A stretch of DNA of 64,000 bases from Pachyseris speciosa (Eukaryota; Cnidaria; Anthozoa; Scleractinia; Pachyseridae), in contig JAEMWC010001003.1 of assembly GCA_016490735.1 (NCBI GenBank), positions 78,501 to 142,500 on the forward strand, written 5' to 3'. Below the pieces are notes generated by a model. It was not told the origin of the DNA and searched no databases. It saw only the letters and a program-made list of their open reading frames with translations. Both the position numbers and the translations under genes were made by a program. Position 1 is the stretch's first letter. Every line of letters begins with the position of its first letter. Positions 60,966-64,000 of the stretch are shown in pieces.

Positions 60966-63091
60966 AAGCAGCTAGTTTCATTCACTTGCATTTTGGGAAT
61001 TCAATTGACGTGAAGACACTCGTTAGCTAGTTGAGGTGATATCGAAATAGCTTAACAGTGCCATTTTAACAGAATTTTATCACAGTGCAAAAAAGAAACA
61101 TATACCGTAATGTCGAATTATTATGAGCGACGTCATGATCATCATTATTTGACCGCTCCTCTAATATTTATGATTAGTGCTTATCTTACCTTGTAACCAG
61201 CCTCCAAAGCCAGCTCTGCCAAAGTCTTTCTTCTTTCCTCCTTTTTCTTCCCTTTCTTTGCGTCCTCCTGTCGTTTACGCTCCAGTCTTGGTGACCATTG
61301 AGGTCCTCTGTCTCTGTTGATAACATCTGGAGCCGAGCCTTTTCTAGCTTCCCCTGAAAGCAAAATATTGACAACACTTTTTTTGTTTTTATAAATCTAG
61401 AGGGAGAAGACAGATTCGTTCCGCGTCAGCCTTAGTGTTGTACTTCTTCCCGGATGTGAAAGGGAAGTTACAACAGAAATATGTGCTGACTTTTCCAAAA
61501 ACTTTGTGGAAAAAAATTGGTGCTACCGTGAGACAACGATGCATTAAACAAACATCGCCAAAGTAAAGCGAGTGATACACGGTTCAACATTTGTTGAGCA
61601 ACAAATGTTGCAGCTTCTGTTGAACAGTGTATCATGTGATGTTGAACGTTGAAATATGCCGTTCAACATATTGAAAGTTGTTGAACGAAAATAGAGCTTG
61701 GCTCTTTCCGTTCAACAAGTTGGCGCAACAATGTTCAACATTTGTTGCTCGACAAATGTTGAACCGTGTATCATTCGCTTAAAAATGACAAAATGATCTT
61801 TTCAAATGCATTTTTTTTTCGTTTTGCTTTATTTGTTGTTGTTTTTTTTTTTTTTAGGTTTCTAGGCTAAATAAGTGAATAACTAAATAAATCAATAGAG
61901 CGCTTTTCAATTGAGTGTCGTAAAACCAAAACCAAAGCAATTACTCTGACCAATCACAACAGAAGTAAACAGTGCAATGAGCCAATCAGAATGCGAAGCA
62001 ATTACATGTAGCCGGCGCAAAGCGCGGGAAAACAACGCGCGTGCAAATCACAATTGGTTTTGGTTTTACTACTAATTGGTTGAGATAGTGGCGCGAATTT
62101 TCTTGGCCAATCACAGAGCGAAGCAATGCAAAACCAAAGCAAAACCATAATTACTTTCGACACTCAATTGAAAACCGCTCTAAATAAATAAATAAATAAA
62201 TAATAATTAGAAAACCTCAGGTACATGAATAACCAGCAATGTAACTCAGTAAAAAGTAAATATGCTAGGCATAGTTATCGTAACAGGTTGTGACCCATAA
62301 CTGAGGAGCATTTTTTGTAGAACTTTTAGTTCAATAAAAGAAATCAAATCGATTTGACACTCTGAACTGTTTAGCGTTCAGTACCTGGCCTCGTCGCTTG
62401 ACTTGACCCGCGTCTCTTCAAGTCTTCTCTAGCCAGCTCTTCATTGACCGATATAGGAGCGGAAACGGCAAAGTCGCTATGACGACGTTTGTTCATTGCT
62501 GCAGATTCGGGTGACAAAGCACTCTTCAGAAAGATATCTTTGCGGATGTTATGTTCCGTGTGCCTTCTTGGGGACTGGGGAGGAGCATCTGTTTTGTCTC
62601 CCGTGGCCACCGAGAACAGCGTCTTTGGTTTTTCAACCGTAATTTCTGGAGTGTCGATCACGGTAAACTGCATTGCAAACGCACTGATTGATTTAAGGAC
62701 CGGGTTCATGTCGCGTTTGGGCTCCGTGTCTTCGTCGATATGTACCTCCTTGGGTGTTACGTCCTCTTTCATCACGTCAGTTTCGTTCTCTTGACTCTCG
62801 CAAATTCCCGAGTCATTCCCGCTTTCCTCTGTATTCTTAACTTCCTGGTTTCCTTCGCTTGTTGTGGACTCGAGTGTGGTGTCCATTGTGGAAGCTGTAG
62901 AATCTGCGGAGGTTTCCTTAGGTTCCAGATGTTTCTCTTCGGCTTCAAATGCGAGATTCTCGTGAGAGTGACCCGCTGAAACCAAAGGCGCTTGTTCCTG
63001 GGCAGCCCGTGGCTCGTCTACAGTGATACCAGCTTCTAGCTTAGCTTCTACGGTTTCGCTGGGGTTTTTGTCGAAGAACTTAGGTAAATTT
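49831..63091 (-). CDS. SYTL: Gene C: synaptotagmin-like (Slp) tandem C2 protein, 3' eight exons
   Basis: Exons on the minus strand are 63091-62385, 61353-61190, 57720-57655, 53259-53084, 52420-52324, 51859-51683, 51021-50837 and 50176-49831. GT/AG ends and phases agree throughout (1, 0, 0, 2, 0, 0, 2), giving 638 codons before the stop. The N-terminal part is disordered and acidic, then basic (KKGKKKEERRKTLAELALEAG), followed by C2A, a short linker and C2B ending in WIQVVIPLRSS. Known: Slp and rabphilin proteins dock Rab-bearing vesicles at the plasma membrane; their Rab-binding domain would lie in exons right of the window. C2A lacks the acidic residues of its third Ca loop (VWHKMIGRNFFLGE), while C2B keeps them (YDFDRASSDEFLGG). 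C2A is therefore probably Ca-independent and C2B Ca-binding. The paralog number is not resolved; rabphilin/DOC2 is the alternative. Confidence 0.8.
50177..50836 (-). other. Gene C intron g-h
   Basis: Non-coding, AT-rich; no other structure seen. The open frame extending to 50352 at its left is intronic readthrough before the acceptor. Confidence 0.6.
50837..51021 (-). CDS. Gene C exon g: start of C2B
   Basis: The acceptor TTGTTTAGCAG precedes 51021. It encodes GDVTDGLPSIPCELVLALKY, KGELHVHLLEARNLPG and MDADGMSDPYCK. The donor is TG|GTAACA, phase 2; the closer GTAAAT would break the frame. Confidence 0.78.
51390..51602 (+). repeat. tRNA-Thr-like SINE copy 2 with a hairpin leader
   Basis: 51530-51602 forms a cloverleaf: acceptor GGCTTGT/ACAAGCT, D arm GCTCAGTTGGTAGAGC, anticodon loop CCGGTAT, T arm GTGGG-TTCGATT-CCCGT. 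Upstream, 51390-51475 is a near-palindrome: GAATATGAATATACGAAAAT, then CAGTTCAAATATTTGATTTT in inverse. C at position 33 and a stem mismatch argue against a functional tRNA. It is inserted in the intron of gene C. Confidence 0.65.
51683..51859 (-). CDS. Gene C exon f: end of C2A
   Basis: The acceptor CCTCTTTTTTAG precedes 51859. It encodes YFIGYDELLTRTLQMSVWHK, MIGRNFFLGEV and KWFTLTDK, with the donor AAG|GTAAGT, phase 0. The third Ca loop lacks Asp. Confidence 0.8.
51922..52080. repeat. Graded compound trinucleotide array
   Basis: Units change stepwise along the array: GAT, GGT-GAT, GAT, GAG, GAC, GGC, GAC, then GGT-GAT again. It lies in gene C intron e-f, so it does not affect the protein. 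The Ser/His/Pro homopolymer frames read from it are artefacts. Confidence 0.9.
52324..52420 (-). CDS. Gene C exon e: C2A polybasic strand
   Basis: The acceptor TTTATATTCAG precedes 52420. It encodes YIKTHLLPDKRSKRKTKTKK and DTLNPKYDEILE, with the donor GAG|GTACAG, phase 0. LLPDKRSKRKTK is the C2-type YLLPD-polybasic block. Confidence 0.8.
53084..53259 (-). CDS. Gene C exon d: start of C2A
   Basis: The acceptor GTTTGCCTCCAG precedes 53259. It encodes GSHESLLGDNAEDHYSS, GELYVSLRYEMRSNKFEVHV and ANNLASADPKRGSSDP, with the donor CC|GTAAGT, phase 2. This covers C2 strands 1-2 and Ca loop 1. Confidence 0.8.
53260..53833 (-). other. Gene C intron c-d, part without features
   Basis: No exon or repeat ends recognised. 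Confidence 0.4.
53834..54174. mobile_element. Composite foldback, two hairpins side by side
   Basis: The outer pair TATACCATGCCATAGAAAAT (53834) and ATTTTCTATGGCATGGTATA (to 54022) enclose ordinary sequence. A second hairpin, 54040-54174, pairs CTCGTGGTATACCGTGGAA with its inverse, and GTCACTTGTATTTTCTTGGT with ACCAAGAAAATACAAGTGAC. GGTATACC/GGCATGGTAT words dominate both. Confidence 0.7.
54175..54916. other. Non-coding stretch with TATATAAA and three perfect hairpins
   Basis: Hairpins: GGAGCTCT-CTGC-AGAGCTCC (54379-54398), AAACAAGCC-GCA-GGCTTGTTT (54462-54482) and AACGAGGC-ATA-GCCTCGTT (54514-54532). TATATAAA is at about 54457-54464. Both strands have medium-length frames with no recognisable domain. 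It is possibly part of a repeat family or a small RNA locus. Confidence 0.4.
54917..55150 (-). mobile_element. Penelope-like element fragment
   Basis: It starts with the pseudo-LTR word AAAGCAACGACGTTTCGACC and joins directly to the inverse of the sequence encoding QSANAVRNQLGDLSRKIDAV ... PVYTSQNIKGQF and NVVYCYKCGLCDA. That is the linker and start of a GIY-YIG endonuclease, read on the minus strand. Same family as the larger element at 55318-57592. Confidence 0.7.
55318..57592. mobile_element. Penelope-like retroelement with inverted about 810-bp arms
   Basis: The left arm (55318-56132) is the inverse of the right arm (56784-57592). Each arm contains the GACGTTTCGACCGATCAACG pseudo-LTR word and a GIY-YIG endonuclease end (EEHKRSTIG, HGKDPETIERNFKILKKCQS, FIRELEPKLNKQSDSIRAKV). 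Between the arms, 56133-56783 encodes the C-terminal part of a reverse transcriptase, with GVAMGSPLGPLMANAFM and the catalytic YVDDI, in two frames. Known: Penelope-like elements combine this RT with a GIY-YIG endonuclease and often show inverted partial copies. Several frame breaks show it is inactive. It lies in the gene C intron between exons c and d. Confidence 0.8.
56133..57205 (+). pseudogene. Penelope RT/GIY-YIG endonuclease, frameshifted
   Basis: In order: an RT motif GVAMGSPLGP near 56195; DKRYVDDIL near 56295; thumb-like text (LPFLGMMIIRNGPRLDTKVY) to about 56640; a frameshift; the linker QSANAGRNQLGDLSLKIDA; NVVYYYK followed by a stop at 56955-56957; then in another frame VGFTSRHLHQRVEEHKRSTI to the final AKVFT at 57205. 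At least two frameshifts and one stop. The RT N-terminus is missing. Confidence 0.75.
57655..57720 (-). CDS. Gene C exon c: short linker (22 codons)
   Basis: The acceptor CACTTTGCAG precedes 57720. It encodes ANIEESPNNSETLQVTKGEP and SK, and ends at AAG|GTAAAT. A phase 0-0 exon of exactly 66 nt, so it could be skipped without changing frame. Confidence 0.6.
57721..61189 (-). other. Gene C intron b-c, large
   Basis: No exon is supported. It contains repeat-like GC-rich islands at about 57790-57950 and 58480-58560, a poly-G run (60867-60882) and an (AAAT)n tract (60930-60963). Confidence 0.45.
60867..60963. repeat. Poly-G run followed by (AAAT)n microsatellite
   Basis: GGGGTGGGGGGGGGGGG near 60867, then TAAATAAATAAATAAATAAA from about 60930 to 60963. 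Both are simple repeats in the gene C intron. Confidence 0.85.
61190..61353 (-). CDS. Gene C exon b: basic helix
   Basis: The acceptor TTTTGCTTTCAG precedes 61353. It encodes GEARKGSAPDVINRDRGPQW, RLERKRQEDAKKGKKK and TLAELALEAGYK, ending at AAG|GTAAGA, phase 0. A strongly basic helix before C2 domains could bind phosphoinositides. Confidence 0.75.
61566..61780. mobile_element. Foldback element built from GTTCAACA/TGTTGAAC words (215 bp)
   Basis: The ends AAGCGAGTGATACACGGTTC and GAACCGTGTATCATTCGCTT are inverse with one mismatch. The arms are made of TTCAACATTTGTTG, CAACAAATGTTG, GTTGAAC words. It lies in gene C intron a-b. Confidence 0.8.
61899..62179. mobile_element. TA-flanked MITE, GAGCGG family, copy 2
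   Basis: GAGCGCTTTTCAATTGAGTG to CACTCAATTGAAAACCGCTC with TA on each side. The interior (CAATGAGCCAATCAGAATGC, GCGCGAATTTTCTTGGCCAA) matches copy 1 at 22903-23178 in the opposite orientation. Confidence 0.85.
62385..63091 (-). CDS. Gene C exon a: long disordered linker
   Basis: The acceptor TTTTTTATTTCAG precedes 63091 and the exon starts in phase 2 (NLPKFFDKNPSETVE). It is 707 nt, rich in Glu, Ser and Thr, with likely phosphosites (SPRRHTEH, KRRHSDF, KRRGSS). The donor CCAG|GTACTG is phase 1. It is the furthest 5' exon in the window; more must follow to the right. Confidence 0.7.
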
Positions 63092-63198
63092 CTGAAATAA
63101 AAAATCAAAACGTTGTTTAATCATCCTTTTTCCCACAACAGAATACCAGGGAGGGAAAATAGTTGTGAAAGGAAGGTCAAGTCCTGCCTGAACCAGGA

Positions 63199-63262
63199 GG
63201 CAGGGTGGCCGAGCGGTTAAAGCGCTGGAGGCCCCGGGCTAAAGTCCCGCTCTAGCTCGGCC
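63199..63262 (+). repeat. tRNA-Leu/Ser-like SINE head (degraded)
   Basis: GGGTGGCCGAGCGGTTAAAG matches a type II tRNA A box (TGGCCGAGCGG). A shortened GCTCTAGCTCGGCC end pairs with the start. The B box is not intact. It lies in the intron right of gene C exon a. Confidence 0.45.
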
Positions 63263-64000
63263 ACGCTTGTCAATAGTCCGACTGGTCTGCCGCCTCCTAA
63301 CCTGTTAAGTTTATTTGAATTACTTGTTTCATGTATTTGCGCGGCCCCACTAGCCTTTGTGTGCTATAAATACTGCCGAGGGTAAACAACGGTCATTTCT
63401 TTCAGTATTTTTATTTTTACCAATTTCAGGCAAAATTTTATTTTTAGGGTAAATAACGGTCATTTATTTTAATTTTTACCAATTTCAGGCAAAGATAGGA
63501 AGTCTCAGCTCAAACTTTAGGTGTTACCTTCGGTGCAGTTCCTTGCAATTGGGCCTCACATTTTCTGATCGAAGAAAGCCAGCTCAAGATTGTACATCCT
63601 ACTAGTCTGCAAATATTACTAACTGCCCTGTTTGAGAGTCTGATTATGTCTATTTTCGGCAAATGCATCATATACCAAGTGCACGAGCTTTCACGGGTGA
63701 CATCACAAAGCACACAACAATAGAGAAACGATACAAAAGAACGATACAATGAACCAGACACAATGGAAGAAAACAATAGACTAACAATGGACTTGGTACA
63801 TAATAATAATAATCACTTTATTAAATCTTTCTAGCCGAGCACAGATACTCTACAAATTGGGGAGACTAAATTAAATCAACGCATCAACCCTATTTTCTTT
63901 ACGGTGCAAGGCGTCGGGATATTTTCAGATATTAACGTTTAAATTGAAACATGTCACTACAGTCATAAAATCGAGTAAATTGATAAACAACTTTCATTTT
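63263..64000 (-). other. Gene C intron at window edge
   Basis: Non-coding. A short duplication occurs at about 63380-63490 (GGTAAACAACGGTCATTTCT and GGTAAATAACGGTCATTTAT, each followed by TTTTTACCAATTTCAGGCAA). An (AAT)n tract lies at about 63800-63812. Confidence 0.5.

Noticed and set aside
62489..62979. Plus-strand frames with hydrophobic and Cys-rich text
   Set aside because: Antisense to the phase-supported linker exon of the Slp-type gene.

Overview
The window looks like nuclear DNA of an anthozoan cnidarian, most likely a stony coral. This is inferred from AT-rich DNA, short phase-1 extracellular exons (vWA, TSP1, ShKT, a GECW-type Cys domain), dense short inverted-repeat elements and a Penelope-like retroelement. 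No single marker proves the species.

Region 1 (1 to about 11.43 kb) is the right-hand part of an integrated, partly decayed DNA virus of the Polinton-like/adintovirus type. It has a compact, almost gap-free gene layout. On the minus strand are a pVI/pX-like core protein (cut by the window edge), a double-jelly-roll-type major capsid protein, an AT-hook basic protein, a penton-like minor capsid protein and a small coiled-coil protein. On the plus strand are a packaging ATPase, a small acidic-tailed protein, two collagen-stalked fibre genes, an unknown protein and a two-helix membrane protein. A minus-strand zinc-binding protein resembling VLTF3-type late transcription factors closes the set. 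Six genes carry TCTAA exactly 16 or 17 nt before the start codon. The capsid, penton-like and ATPase frames are open; both fibre genes, the acidic-tail gene and one plus-strand locus are damaged. No polymerase, integrase or protease is visible; they would lie left of the window. A two-unit tandem repeat (11.14-11.43 kb) marks the likely right edge.

Region 2 (11.4-21.2 kb) is host DNA with a perfect 132-bp palindrome, short inverted-repeat elements and one intronless plus-strand gene (15088-16116) for a TMEM121-family membrane protein.

Region 3 (21.2-47.1 kb, minus strand) holds two neighbouring genes for secreted proteins. Gene A (28672 to 21265) joins a signal peptide, a WSC-like GECW domain, TSP1 and ShKT, with a frameshift in exon 2. 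Gene B (promoter near 47.07 kb, coding from 44272 to about 39.25 kb) joins a signal peptide and two vWA domains. All junctions inside each gene agree in splice phase, and B's last donor is phase-compatible with A's exon 2, so a longer vWA-vWA-GECW-TSP1-ShKT transcript is possible.

Region 4 (49.8-63.1 kb, minus strand) holds eight 3' exons of a synaptotagmin-like tandem-C2 protein (638 codons in the window; N-terminus to the right). Its introns contain a Penelope-like element with inverted arms, tRNA-derived repeats, a graded trinucleotide array and several inverted-repeat elements. A recurring theme in the host part is foldback elements whose two arms are built from many copies of a short word, a different word in each element.
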